From Bryobacterales bacterium (GTDB lineage Bacteria; Acidobacteriota; Terriglobia; Bryobacterales; Bryobacteraceae), in the NCBI GenBank assembly GCA_020851555.1, contig JADZCM010000050.1:62001-126000 (forward strand): 64,000 nucleotides of DNA, in the 5' to 3' direction. The position numbers and the translations under genes are program-made. The first letter of the stretch is position 1, and the number at the start of each line of letters is the position of its first letter. This document shows, piece after piece, positions 33,822-41,948 of the stretch. Under the pieces are notes generated by a model. That model was not told where the DNA came from. It saw nothing but the letters and a program-made list of their open reading frames with translations, and did no database searches.

Positions 33822-35138
33822 TCAGCGCTCGCCGCCCACGCGCAGCGAGGCGGTGTAGGTGAAGATGACCTCGAACCGCAAGAAATAGGCCTGAGAGCGT
33901 TTGGAGTAGAAGTCGCCCGGGGCCAGGTGCTCGTAGAGCACGTGCGTCCGCCAGTACTTGTTGGGATTGTAATCCAGCCGGATTTGGGGCATGCTTCCGC
34001 GCGAGGTCCCGGATCCGAAGGTGACCGCACTGCCGCGGAAGGGGTGGTAGGCGTGCAGTTTGTAGTAGGTGAGCCGCAGGTTGAGCGGGTTGGCCAGGGC
34101 GTAACCCATCTCCGCCTGCCACATGCCGGTGTTGGTCCAGTAGCTCGGGGCTTTCTCGCGAAACTGGCTGTAGATATACAACTCGCTCCATTTCGGCCAG
34201 CGCGCGAAGATGGGATCCCAGTTCTCGATCCGGGACGTGGTGGCCGGGTCGTCGCCCGACATCCCGATGTATCCGCCAAGCAGGTAGTGACGTCCCTTCG
34301 GCCCGAAGTTCTTCTTGAGGTACGCGTATCCGCCCCGCGACGAAAGCGTCAGGTTGGGACGCTGTGCGCCCCACTGAAGGGCCATCTCACCGGTCAGGCT
34401 CCAGCCGTTGTTAAACCGTTCCACCACGCGGCCGCCCGCCGTGGAGATGTGGCGATCGCCCTGGTACTGGGCGTGCGTCACCGGCCTCAGGTCACCGGTC
34501 TCCTTCTTATAGAAGTAGTACGCCTCGATGGAGGTGTTCTTCAGCTCCGTGCCGGTGTAGTAAGCCCCGAGGGCCCGGTCGTTCCAGTCCTGGAGCGGTT
34601 TGTAGCGATCGTGGAAGCGGGGCAGGTATCGATCGGTGCGGGGATTGGAGATTCCCATCAACTCCAGTTTTGACTTCTTCCAGGAGTAGCCCAAGACCGC
34701 CGCGTTGTAGTAGATGGTGCGGGAGCCGTCACCGGGCGACCCTTCCAGGAGCAGGAAGCCTTCCCCTCGGTTGATGTTCTGCCGGCCCACCCGGAGGGTC
34801 AGGCCGTTAACGAACAGTTTCTTGAAGTCGAGGTACGCCGTTTCGAAGACCGCCTCGTCGAACAGAAACGGACGGTCCGGAGTGAGGATCTGGTTGCTCT
34901 CCTGGTTGAGTCCCACCTGGAAGTCAACGGTCCCGGACAGGGGGGCTTTCATCCAGACGCGGGTGCGCCAGCGGATCTGGACGCGCTGGTCGTCGAGGCC
35001 GCCGTTATAGTCGAAGAGGTTGTTCCAGTTCTCGTTGCGGGTCCGCTGTTCGAACCCGAACTCGAACACGCGGCCGCCGTTGGCCTGCGGCCAGAGCGCG
35101 AGGGTGGAGAGCAATGCCGTAAGAATGAGTCGCTTCAT
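33822..35138 (-). CDS. Outer-membrane beta-barrel protein (alginate-export-like)
   Basis: 438 residues with signal peptide MKRLILTALLSTLALWPQANG and no lipobox. The rest is a run of alternating amphipathic strands rich in Tyr and Trp, ending with Arg rather than the common terminal Phe. Segments such as FETAYLDFKKLFVNGLTLRV and GRQNINRGEGFLLLEGSPG match the alginate-export/porin-like barrel family. It is the last gene of the aryl-pyruvate operon, overlapping the aminotransferase gene by 4 bases (ATGA). A role as a channel for the aromatic substrate or product is suggested only by this position. Confidence 0.75.
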   Translation of the reverse strand: MKRLILTALLSTLALWPQANGGRVFEFGFEQRTRNENWNNLFDYNGGLDDQRVQIRWRTRVWMKAPLSGTVDFQVGLNQESNQILTPDRPFLFDEAVFETAYLDFKKLFVNGLTLRVGRQNINRGEGFLLLEGSPGDGSRTIYYNAAVLGYSWKKSKLELMGISNPRTDRYLPRFHDRYKPLQDWNDRALGAYYTGTELKNTSIEAYYFYKKETGDLRPVTHAQYQGDRHISTAGGRVVERFNNGWSLTGEMALQWGAQRPNLTLSSRGGYAYLKKNFGPKGRHYLLGGYIGMSGDDPATTSRIENWDPIFARWPKWSELYIYSQFREKAPSYWTNTGMWQAEMGYALANPLNLRLTYYKLHAYHPFRGSAVTFGSGTSRGSMPQIRLDYNPNKYWRTHVLYEHLAPGDFYSKRSQAYFLRFEVIFTYTASLRVGGER

Positions 35139-36310
35139 GAGGAGCCTGTGGACTGGAGAGCCCGCCGGAACGCGGGCAGGGAACGATCGATCACGTGGTG
35201 GGGTACGGTGAGCGCGAGCCGGAAGTGGCCGGCGCGGCCGAACCCTGAACCCGGCACGGCGAGCACGCCCTCACTGAGCAGCGACTGGACGAAAGCGACA
35301 TCATCCGCGGCCGGAGACTTCGGAAACAGGTAGAACGTGCCGTCCGCCCTGGGGACGTCGTAGCCCAGCCGGGTCAGCCCCTCATACATCCGGTCCCGCC
35401 GGCGCTGGTAGCTGCTGATGTCCGGCTGGACGTCAACCGTCCGGGCGACAACCCTTTGCCAGAGAGCGGGAGCGTTGACGTAGCCGAGCACGCGCGTGGT
35501 GAAGGTGCAGGCGTCGGCCAGCGGACCGGCTTCCGGCAGGCGCGGCGAGATGGCCAGATAGCCGATCCGCTCGCCGGGCAGGGCGAACGTCTTGGACCAG
35601 GAATTGGCGATGACGGTGCGCCGGATGAGGGAGACGACCTGCGGGTGCTCGCGGCCGTCAAAGACCAGGGGGGTGTAGGGTTCGTCGCTCAGGACGGTCA
35701 CGGGGTGATCCAGACTGTCGACGAGGCCGCCCAGATCCCGAAGCAGGGTTTCGGGGTAGACCCTGCCGGTGGGGTTGTTCGGCGTGTTGAGGAGTATTAC
35801 CTTGGTGCGCGGAGTGATGGCATCCGCGATCCGCCGCACCACCGGCAGAAAGTTCGCGTCCGTTTCAACCGGCACCATCCTCCCGCCGTGGTTCTGGATG
35901 TAGAAAAAGTATTCCGGGAAGTAGGGGGCGAGGACGATCACCTCGTCTCCCGGGTCGAGCACGGCGCGGAGGAAGGTATTGCAGGCGCCGGCGGAGCCGA
36001 CGGACATCAGGATGTGCCGGGGCGTGAAGGACAGTCCTGTCCTGCCGGACAAGTGCCTGGCGACGGCCTCGCGCGCCTCGGGGAACCCCGCGTTCGGCAT
36101 GTAGGCGTGAATTCGAGGGGGATGTTCGGCCGCCAGGCGCGCCAGCGCCTCGAGGACCGGCGCGGGCGGATCGATATCGGGATTACCGAGCGTGAAGTCG
36201 CAGACGTTTTCTTCGCCGCGCTCGGCCTTCAGCCGCGCTCCTTCCTCGAACATGCGGCGGATCCAGGAGGCGCGTCCCAGTTGTTCCGTTACCGAGCGCG
36301 CCAGGCTCAC
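35135..36310 (-). CDS. PLP-dependent class I/II aminotransferase
   Basis: 391 residues. Conserved features: CDFTLGNPDIDPPAPVLEAL, MPNAGFPEAREAVARHLSG, LLNTPNNPTGRVYP, LSDEPYTPLVFDG and the Schiff-base Lys in ANSWSKTFALPGERIGYLAI near residue 235. Aspartate/aromatic aminotransferase fold. In this operon it would convert an aromatic amino acid to the 2-oxo acid used by IorAB, or run the reverse. It overlaps both its neighbours by 4 bases, which ties it to the operon. Substrate preference is inferred from the operon alone. Confidence 0.88.
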   Translation of the reverse strand: MSLARSVTEQLGRASWIRRMFEEGARLKAERGEENVCDFTLGNPDIDPPAPVLEALARLAAEHPPRIHAYMPNAGFPEAREAVARHLSGRTGLSFTPRHILMSVGSAGACNTFLRAVLDPGDEVIVLAPYFPEYFFYIQNHGGRMVPVETDANFLPVVRRIADAITPRTKVILLNTPNNPTGRVYPETLLRDLGGLVDSLDHPVTVLSDEPYTPLVFDGREHPQVVSLIRRTVIANSWSKTFALPGERIGYLAISPRLPEAGPLADACTFTTRVLGYVNAPALWQRVVARTVDVQPDISSYQRRRDRMYEGLTRLGYDVPRADGTFYLFPKSPAADDVAFVQSLLSEGVLAVPGSGFGRAGHFRLALTVPHHVIDRSLPAFRRALQSTGSS

Positions 36311-36750
36311 CCGCGGCCCCCCGGGCCCACGATCTCCACGCTCTCCACCACGCTGATTCCGGCGGCCTGAAGACGGGCCATGGCCGCGTCCGGATCGCTG
36401 AACCGGAACAGGAGGACGGCCTTCTCACTCCTCACCGACGGGAAGGCGTACATGTACTCGATGTTGATCTCCGAGTTCCCGATGGTTTCGAGCAGGTGCA
36501 CCAGCCCGCCCGGCCGGTCCGGCACCTCGATCGCCAGGACTTCCGTGACGTTGACGACGTAGCCGCGCTCCGTGAACAGCGCGGCGGCCCGGCGCGAGTC
36601 GGAAACGATCAAGCGCAGGATGCCGAACTCCCGCGTGTCGGCCAGAGTGAGCGCGCGGATGTTGATGCCGTCCTCGGCCAGCAGGCGGCACGGCTCCAGC
36701 AGACACCCGGGCTTGTTTTCCAGGAACAACGACAACTGCTGAATCTTCAT
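36307..36750 (-). CDS. Tandem ACT-domain protein
   Basis: 147 residues made of two ACT domains, residues 1-70 and 71-140, with no enzymatic domain. ACT domains bind amino acids and usually regulate nearby enzymes. The first has QLSLFLENKPGCLLEPCRLL; the second has IEVPDRPGGLVHLLETIGNS. Homologs are regularly found beside paaK in genomes that ferment or oxidise aromatic amino acids. It lies 10 bases after paaK and overlaps the aminotransferase gene by 4. It probably senses an aromatic amino acid. Confidence 0.9.
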   Translation of the reverse strand: MKIQQLSLFLENKPGCLLEPCRLLAEDGINIRALTLADTREFGILRLIVSDSRRAAALFTERGYVVNVTEVLAIEVPDRPGGLVHLLETIGNSEINIEYMYAFPSVRSEKAVLLFRFSDPDAAMARLQAAGISVVESVEIVGPGGRG

Positions 36751-36760
36751 GGCTGCCTCG

Positions 36761-38098
36761 TTAATCCGCCAGGTTCCGGCGGTCGATCAACCTCTTGGCC
36801 TTCCCTTCACTGCGCTGGATGCCGCGCGGCTCCACCAGCCGCACGCGCACCTTGACGCCCAGCACCTGGTCGAGGGCGTGCACCAGTTTCGCCTGCAAAC
36901 TCTCCAGCGCCCCGATCTTATCGCTGAACACTTCCGGGGTGACCTCGACCTGCACCTCCATCTGGTCGAGCCCTTTCTCCCGCGTCAGGACGATCACGTA
37001 GTGCGGCACGGTGCCTTCCACCGCGAGCAACGCGGTTTCCACCTGGGATGGGAAGACGTTGACCCCCCGAATGATGAACATGTCGTCGCTGCGCCGGGTG
37101 ATTCTCCGGATGCGGCGCAGCGTGCGCCCGCAGGCGCAGGGACCCGGCACGAAGGCCGTGATGTCCCGGGTACGGTACCGCAGAATCGGCATGGCCCGCT
37201 TGCTCAGCGTGGTCAGCACCAGTTCGCCTTCCTCCCCTTCGGGGAGGATCCTGCCGGTGGAAGGGTCGACGATCTCCGGGTAGAAATGGTCCTCGAAGAC
37301 GTGCAGGCCGCACTGGAAGACGCACTCGCTGGCGACGCCGGGGCCGGTGATCTCGCTCAATCCGTAGATGTCGCAGGCGCGCACGCGCGAGCGGGACTCG
37401 ATGTGACGCCGCATGGACTCGCTCCAGGGCTCGGCCCCGAAGACGCCCACGCGCAACGGCAGTTCGCGCATGTCGATGCCGAGTTCCCCGGCGCGCTCGA
37501 TCAGGTGCAGGAAGTAGCTGGGCGTCGAACAGACCGCCGTAACGCCGAAATCCTTCATGACCATGATCTGACGGTCGGTGTTGCCGCCCGAGATGGGGAT
37601 GACGGTCGCCCCGAGGCCCTCGGCGCCATAGTGCAGGCCCAGGCCGCCCGTGAACAGGCCGTAGCCGTAGGCGTTCTGCACGATGTCACCCTTGTGCAGG
37701 CCGCAGGAGGCCAGGGTCCGGACCATGGCGTTGGTCCAGACGTCGAGGTCCTGCTGCGTGTAGGCCACGACGATGGGTTTGCCGGTGGTTCCGCTGGAGG
37801 CGTGCAGGCGGACGACTTCCTCCATGGGGCTGGCGAACAGGCCGTAGGGGTAGTTGTCGCGCAGATCCGCCTTCCCGGTGAACGGAAAGGCCGCGACATC
37901 CTCGAGCGAACGAACGAGGTCCGGCGTCACGCCGCCGGCCTGCATGCGCTCGCGGAGCGGCGGCACGCGATCGTACGCCCTGCGGACCACCATCTGGAGC
38001 CGCTCGAGCTGCAACTGGCGCAGCAGCGGAACGGGTGTGTAGTCAGGCGCGCTCACCGGGTTGTACTCGACCGAGCGCGCCTCGCGCGGAACCGTCAT
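36761..38098 (-). CDS. paaK: Phenylacetate--CoA ligase
   Basis: 445 residues from ATG 38098 with GGGAGA upstream; an upstream in-frame ATG would overlap iorB. Adenylate-forming enzyme of the PaaK type. The phosphate loop is HASSGTTGKPIVVAYTQQDL; further motifs are GVFGAEPWSESMR, DIYGLSEITGPGVASEC and YRTRDITAF, with a C-terminal AMP-binding domain. It forms aryl-acetyl-CoA from aryl acetate, CoA and ATP. Together with IorAB it may capture aryl acetate and keep the product pool activated, or run backward to gain ATP from aryl-acetyl-CoA. The latter direction is known for archaeal ACS enzymes, not for PaaK. Confidence 0.93.
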   Translation of the reverse strand: MTVPREARSVEYNPVSAPDYTPVPLLRQLQLERLQMVVRRAYDRVPPLRERMQAGGVTPDLVRSLEDVAAFPFTGKADLRDNYPYGLFASPMEEVVRLHASSGTTGKPIVVAYTQQDLDVWTNAMVRTLASCGLHKGDIVQNAYGYGLFTGGLGLHYGAEGLGATVIPISGGNTDRQIMVMKDFGVTAVCSTPSYFLHLIERAGELGIDMRELPLRVGVFGAEPWSESMRRHIESRSRVRACDIYGLSEITGPGVASECVFQCGLHVFEDHFYPEIVDPSTGRILPEGEEGELVLTTLSKRAMPILRYRTRDITAFVPGPCACGRTLRRIRRITRRSDDMFIIRGVNVFPSQVETALLAVEGTVPHYVIVLTREKGLDQMEVQVEVTPEVFSDKIGALESLQAKLVHALDQVLGVKVRVRLVEPRGIQRSEGKAKRLIDRRNLAD

Positions 38099-38108
38099 TC
38101 TTTTCTCC

Positions 38109-38600
38109 CTATGCAGGTGCAGTGTCCAAAGCACGGCCGGCCAGAAAGGCCGCCAGGTTAATTGGATGAAGGTCCTGGCGAAGGCCGGCGCGGATGGCTT
38201 CGAGCCAGGCTTGTTCGGGGATGTCCAGCCGCGCCGACAGCACTCCCACCAAGGCCAGGTTCAGGCTTCTTTTCGAGGCCAGCCTGACGCCTCTTACCAG
38301 GGCGGGGTGAATCAGCGTTCCGGCGGGACGCAGCAGCCCGCGATTGGCTTCGAGCTGGCCCTCATCCAGCAGAACCAGATAATCCGCCTCCCCGGGGGGG
38401 ACCATCGGGCTGAGCACCTTGCCGCCGAAACGAACGTCGCTCGCCACGGAGCCGCCCCGCTGGCTCATGCCGTGAACCTCGCTCTTCTTGACGTCAAAAC
38501 CGGCGCGGAAAGCGGCCCCGGCCACCACGTCCGAGGCGGTGAGCACTCCCTGGCCTCCCAGGCCCGCGATCACGATATTGGTGACCGGGCGGTCAGGCAC
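38109..38600 (-). CDS. iorB: Indolepyruvate:ferredoxin oxidoreductase, beta (gamma-domain) subunit
   Basis: 163 residues, shorter than the usual 190-200. Rossmann-like catalytic gamma domain of 2-oxoacid:ferredoxin oxidoreductases: VIAGLGGQGVLTASDVVA, EVHGMSQRGGSVASDVRFG. The pattern matches IorB. It partners IorA to decarboxylate aryl pyruvates to aryl-acetyl-CoA. It overlaps iorA by 8 bases and lies 10 bases before paaK. The C-terminal helix is short compared with archaeal IorB. Confidence 0.92.
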   Translation of the reverse strand: MPDRPVTNIVIAGLGGQGVLTASDVVAGAAFRAGFDVKKSEVHGMSQRGGSVASDVRFGGKVLSPMVPPGEADYLVLLDEGQLEANRGLLRPAGTLIHPALVRGVRLASKRSLNLALVGVLSARLDIPEQAWLEAIRAGLRQDLHPINLAAFLAGRALDTAPA

Positions 38601-40203
38601 GAGGCTCCTCGCATTTCTCGTACGCCCTGATCTTGCCGGCGGCCAGAAGGCAATCCCGCTCGGCGACGATGAGGGACAGCTCGGCGGAATCCAGGCACTG
38701 CCTCACCAGTTCACGGAAACCCGCGGGGTCCCGAGTGGGATCGAGGACGTGGACCCGCCGGATTCCGAGCGTGCGGGCCAGTTCGTCGTAGCGTACCCGG
38801 CCGGTGGCGCGGTGGTCGAGCGTCCGGCCGGTGCCGGGGTGTTCCTGGAGGCCCGTCATGGCGGTGGTGCCGTTATCCAGGATGATGAGCAGGTGGCCGG
38901 AGGGCGGCGGGTTGTAGGCCATCTCCACCATGCCGGTGATGCCGCTGTGCACGAAAGTGCTGTCGCCGATCACGCTTACGACGCGGCGCGCTTCCTCCGG
39001 CGGCAGCGCGTGCCGCATGCCCAACCCCACCCCGACGGCGGCGCCCATGCAGACGAGTGTGTCCATGGCCTCGAACGGCGGAAGCACGCCGAGCGAGTAA
39101 CAGCCGATGTCGCCGGAAACGATGCAGTCCAGATCCCGGAGCGCCTGGAACACGACCCGGTAGGGGCAGCCCTGGCAGAGACAGGGCGGGGTGCCGGCGG
39201 GGGTTTCGCTTTCCGGAGAGAGATCGCCGGCGAGGATACGGCGCACGCGCCCGACGTTCAACTCGCCGAACCGGTACATCTCCGGCTTCGACTCAACCGC
39301 GATCCCGGCCGCGCGGATGGCCTCCGCCAGGTACGGGTCGCCCTCCTCGATCACGACGCAGCGGGCGACGCTGCCCGCGAATTCGCGGATCCGCGCCATG
39401 GGGATGGGATACGTCATGCCGAGCTTCAGAATCGACGCTTCGGGCGCGGCTTCGGCGGCGTGTACGTGGGAGATGCCCGAGGTGACGATTCCCAACCGGC
39501 TCGAGCCGTGAACGCGCAGGTTCGGTCCCGAGGCTTCATTCCACGCTTCGATCCCGGCCAACTGGCCGCGCAGGCGCCGGTGCGCGCGGCGGGCAAAGGC
39601 GGGGATCATGACGCGGCCGGGGATGTCGCGCTCGAAGCGCGCCCGGGGCGCGGGCGGAGCCGGGCCGCGGGTGCCGATGACGCTCTTCGAATGGCATACG
39701 CGGGTCGTCATGCGGAGCAGGACCGGCAGTCCCCAGCGCTCGGAGACTTCGATTGCGAGCAGCGTGAAGTCGTAGGCCTCCTGCGAGTCGGAGGGTTCGA
39801 GCATGGGCACGCCCGCCGCGACGGCGTACCGCCGGTTGTCCTGTTCGTTCTGGCTGGAGGCCATGCCGGGGTCGTCCGCGGAGACCACCACCAGGGCGCC
39901 CGTGACGCCGGTATAGGCCACGGTGAAAAGAGGATCGGCCGCCACGTTGAGGCCGACGTGCTTCATGGTGACGAGGGCGCGGGCTCCGGAGTAGGCCACG
40001 CCGATGGCCACCTCCAGCGCGACCTTCTCGTTGGGCGCCCACTGGGCCTGCCCGCCGTATAGGGAGAAGGCCTCGAGGATTTCGGTGGACGGCGTGCCCG
40101 GATAGCCGGTTCCCAAGCGGACGCCGGCGTCCAGAGCCGCCAGTGCGACCGCTTCGTCGCCGCTCGCCAAAAGATGACCAGAATGAATCAGACCGGGCGC
40201 CAC
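38593..40203 (-). CDS. iorA: Indolepyruvate:ferredoxin oxidoreductase, alpha subunit lacking the ferredoxin domain
   Basis: 536 residues; IorA is usually about 590-650. N-terminal alpha domain: SGDEAVALAALDAGVRLGTG and TGYPGTPSTEILEAF, WAPNEKVALEVAIGVAYSG. The thiamine-diphosphate domain has CLCQGCPYRVVFQAL, GDIGCYSLG and IGDSTFVHSGITGM with ILDNGTTAMTG. The C-terminus stops at AYEKCEEPRA, just where the two [4Fe-4S] ferredoxin-like clusters normally begin. The next gene, iorB, starts 8 bases earlier, so this is a real end and not a frameshift in this stretch. Electrons must leave through another carrier. First gene of the operon. Confidence 0.92.
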   Translation of the reverse strand: MAPGLIHSGHLLASGDEAVALAALDAGVRLGTGYPGTPSTEILEAFSLYGGQAQWAPNEKVALEVAIGVAYSGARALVTMKHVGLNVAADPLFTVAYTGVTGALVVVSADDPGMASSQNEQDNRRYAVAAGVPMLEPSDSQEAYDFTLLAIEVSERWGLPVLLRMTTRVCHSKSVIGTRGPAPPAPRARFERDIPGRVMIPAFARRAHRRLRGQLAGIEAWNEASGPNLRVHGSSRLGIVTSGISHVHAAEAAPEASILKLGMTYPIPMARIREFAGSVARCVVIEEGDPYLAEAIRAAGIAVESKPEMYRFGELNVGRVRRILAGDLSPESETPAGTPPCLCQGCPYRVVFQALRDLDCIVSGDIGCYSLGVLPPFEAMDTLVCMGAAVGVGLGMRHALPPEEARRVVSVIGDSTFVHSGITGMVEMAYNPPPSGHLLIILDNGTTAMTGLQEHPGTGRTLDHRATGRVRYDELARTLGIRRVHVLDPTRDPAGFRELVRQCLDSAELSLIVAERDCLLAAGKIRAYEKCEEPRA

Positions 40204-40295
40204 GAACGCACCTAGCCTTCCCGCGGGAAGACAGGGAAAAAAGATAAAGGGCTATTGTAACAGGATTTAGACGTACCTCCGCCGGCCGCAGCGGC

Positions 40296-40364
40296 CGTGA
40301 TCCCTCCGTAACCAGGTGTCCGGCCAGGGGGCCGGACGCGGGCGCGGAGGCGCGCGCCCTACGG
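40296..40364 (+). repeat. Interspersed GC-palindrome repeat, copy C
   Basis: Upstream of iorA in the 261-base gap before the kinase gene. Reads CGTGATCCCTCCGTAACCAG, GTGTCCGGCCAGGGGGCC, GGACGCGGGCGCGGAGGCGC, GCGCCCTACGG. Same layout as the 29271 copy, and the CCGGCCAGGGGGCCGGACGC core is the same as at 10474. The rest of this gap holds no gene; no convincing promoter was seen in front of iorA. Confidence 0.7.
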
Positions 40365-40464
40365 CAACGGCTCCCTGGTCCGCGGCCGATCCTGCATAAT
40401 GGACCTTACGCCCTGACGGGCGAAGACGCCGGCTGCGTAGAGGACAGCTCTCCCGGCGTATGAG

Positions 40465-40926
40465 ATGGCGGCCCCGCCGATGGGACAGCAGCGAATTGTC
40501 GTTCTAACCGGCTTGCCGGGATCCGGCAAGTCCACGTATCTGGAGCGGCTGGGCGTGGGTGCGCTATCCTCGGACGCGGTCCGCGGCCTGCTCGCCGACG
40601 ACGAGACCGACCAGAGCATTCATCTGGAGGTGTTCGCCACGCTACGCTACCTGCTGCGGCGGCGGCTGGCCCTGGGAAGGCCGGTGACCTACGTCGACGC
40701 GACCAACCTGACACCGCGCGAACGCCGGCCCTACATCCGCACGGGGCAGATCTACGGCTGCGCGGTGGAGGCGGTGTTCTTCGACGTCCCGGTGGAGGTG
40801 TGCCGCGAGCGCAACCGCCGCCGCGGGCGCGTGGTTCCCGAAGAGGTACTGGACCGTATGGCGGCGAAACTGGTTCCGCCGTCAACCGGAGAGGGGTTCT
40901 CCAAAGTAACGGTGATCCGGGAGTAG
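40465..40926 (+). CDS. Small P-loop kinase (polynucleotide-kinase-like AAA protein)
   Basis: 153 residues. Walker A GLPGSGKSTYLERLG near residue 16, a following SSDAVRGLLADDETDQSIH that resembles the acceptor-binding part of T4 polynucleotide kinase or gluconate kinase-like proteins, VTYVDATNLTPRERRPYI (Walker B-like Asp-Ala-Thr) and the lid CRERNRRRGRVVPEEVLDRM. Standalone members of this group phosphorylate small molecules or RNA ends; the substrate here is unknown. It sits convergent to trpS with 1 base between the stops. Confidence 0.85.
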   Translation: MAAPPMGQQRIVVLTGLPGSGKSTYLERLGVGALSSDAVRGLLADDETDQSIHLEVFATLRYLLRRRLALGRPVTYVDATNLTPRERRPYIRTGQIYGCAVEAVFFDVPVEVCRERNRRRGRVVPEEVLDRMAAKLVPPSTGEGFSKVTVIRE

Positions 40927-40927
40927 G

Positions 40928-41917
40928 TCAGGGCCGGACGTACAGCCCCATCCTGCTTTTCACCAGGTCCACCGTGGCGTTGGCTAGGGGGGCGACGCGG
41001 TCTGCGCCTTCCCGCAGGATGCCGTCGAGGTAACCGGGTTCGCTGGTGATCTCCCGGTAGCGGGACTGGAGCGGCTCGAGGCGCCCGATCACCATCTCCG
41101 CCACCTGTTTCTTCAGTTCTCCGTAGCGCATCCCGGCAAAGTGGGAGCGCATCCGCTCATCGGGCCATTCGGCGAAGGCCTGAAAGATGTTGAGCAGGTT
41201 CTCGACGCCCGGCGCGAGGCCGCCGAAATCGACGCAGGGATTGGAGTCCGTGGTGGCGCGGGCGAACTTCTTGCGGATCACGTCGGGAGGGTCCAGCAGG
41301 GCGATGGCGTGGCCCGCCCCGGGTTCGGACTTGCTCATCTTCTTCAGAGGATCGTCCAGCCCCATGACGCGCGCGCCGACCGCGGGCAGTTTCGTCTCCG
41401 GGACGACGAACGTATCGCCGTAGAGGGAGTTGAACCTCTGCGCGACATCCCGTGTGAGTTCCAGGTGCTGGGACTGGTCGTCGCCCACGGGCACGATAGC
41501 CGCCTGGTAGAGCAGGATGTCGGCGGCCATCAGCACGGGGTACTGGAAAAGGCCGCTGCCGACGGTCTCCTGCTTCTCCGACTTGGCTTTGAACTGCGTC
41601 ATGCGGCTGAGCCATCCCATGGGCGTGACGCAGGTCAGCATCCAGGCCAGTTCGGCGTGCGCCGGAACGGAAGACTGCACGATAACCGAGGAGATCTTCG
41701 GATCGATGCCGGCCGCCAGGAAAAGAGCCGCCGTCTCGCGGATCTTCGAAAGCAACTCCTTCGGCTCCTGATACACGGTGACGGCGTGCAGGTCCACAAT
41801 GCAGTAGATGCACTCGTAGTCGTGTTGCAGGCGCACCCAGTTCTTCAACGCGCCAAGATAGTTCCCGATGTGAAGGTTGCCGGAGGGTTGGACGCCGGAC
41901 AGGACTCGTGGTTTCAT
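40928..41917 (-). CDS. trpS: Tryptophanyl-tRNA synthetase
   Basis: 329 residues, normal length for the bacterial enzyme. Class I signature GNLHIGNYLGALKNW near residue 13 (HIGN) and KKMSKSEPGAGHAI with the KMSKS loop near 193. It charges tRNA-Trp in the cytoplasm. Start ATG at 41917 lies 31 bases from the start chosen for the divergent rRNA methyltransferase; their longest frames would overlap, so the two share one short promoter region. Confidence 0.97.
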   Translation of the reverse strand: MKPRVLSGVQPSGNLHIGNYLGALKNWVRLQHDYECIYCIVDLHAVTVYQEPKELLSKIRETAALFLAAGIDPKISSVIVQSSVPAHAELAWMLTCVTPMGWLSRMTQFKAKSEKQETVGSGLFQYPVLMAADILLYQAAIVPVGDDQSQHLELTRDVAQRFNSLYGDTFVVPETKLPAVGARVMGLDDPLKKMSKSEPGAGHAIALLDPPDVIRKKFARATTDSNPCVDFGGLAPGVENLLNIFQAFAEWPDERMRSHFAGMRYGELKKQVAEMVIGRLEPLQSRYREITSEPGYLDGILREGADRVAPLANATVDLVKSRMGLYVRP

Positions 41918-41948
41918 GCTAGAAGGGCTGGAGTCTCCATCCTACGCG

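Noticed and set aside
41877-41948. Longer start for the rRNA methyltransferase (ATG 41916 or earlier codons).
   Set aside because: It would overlap the divergent trpS start. The added residues are not seen in the family, and no ribosome site supports them.
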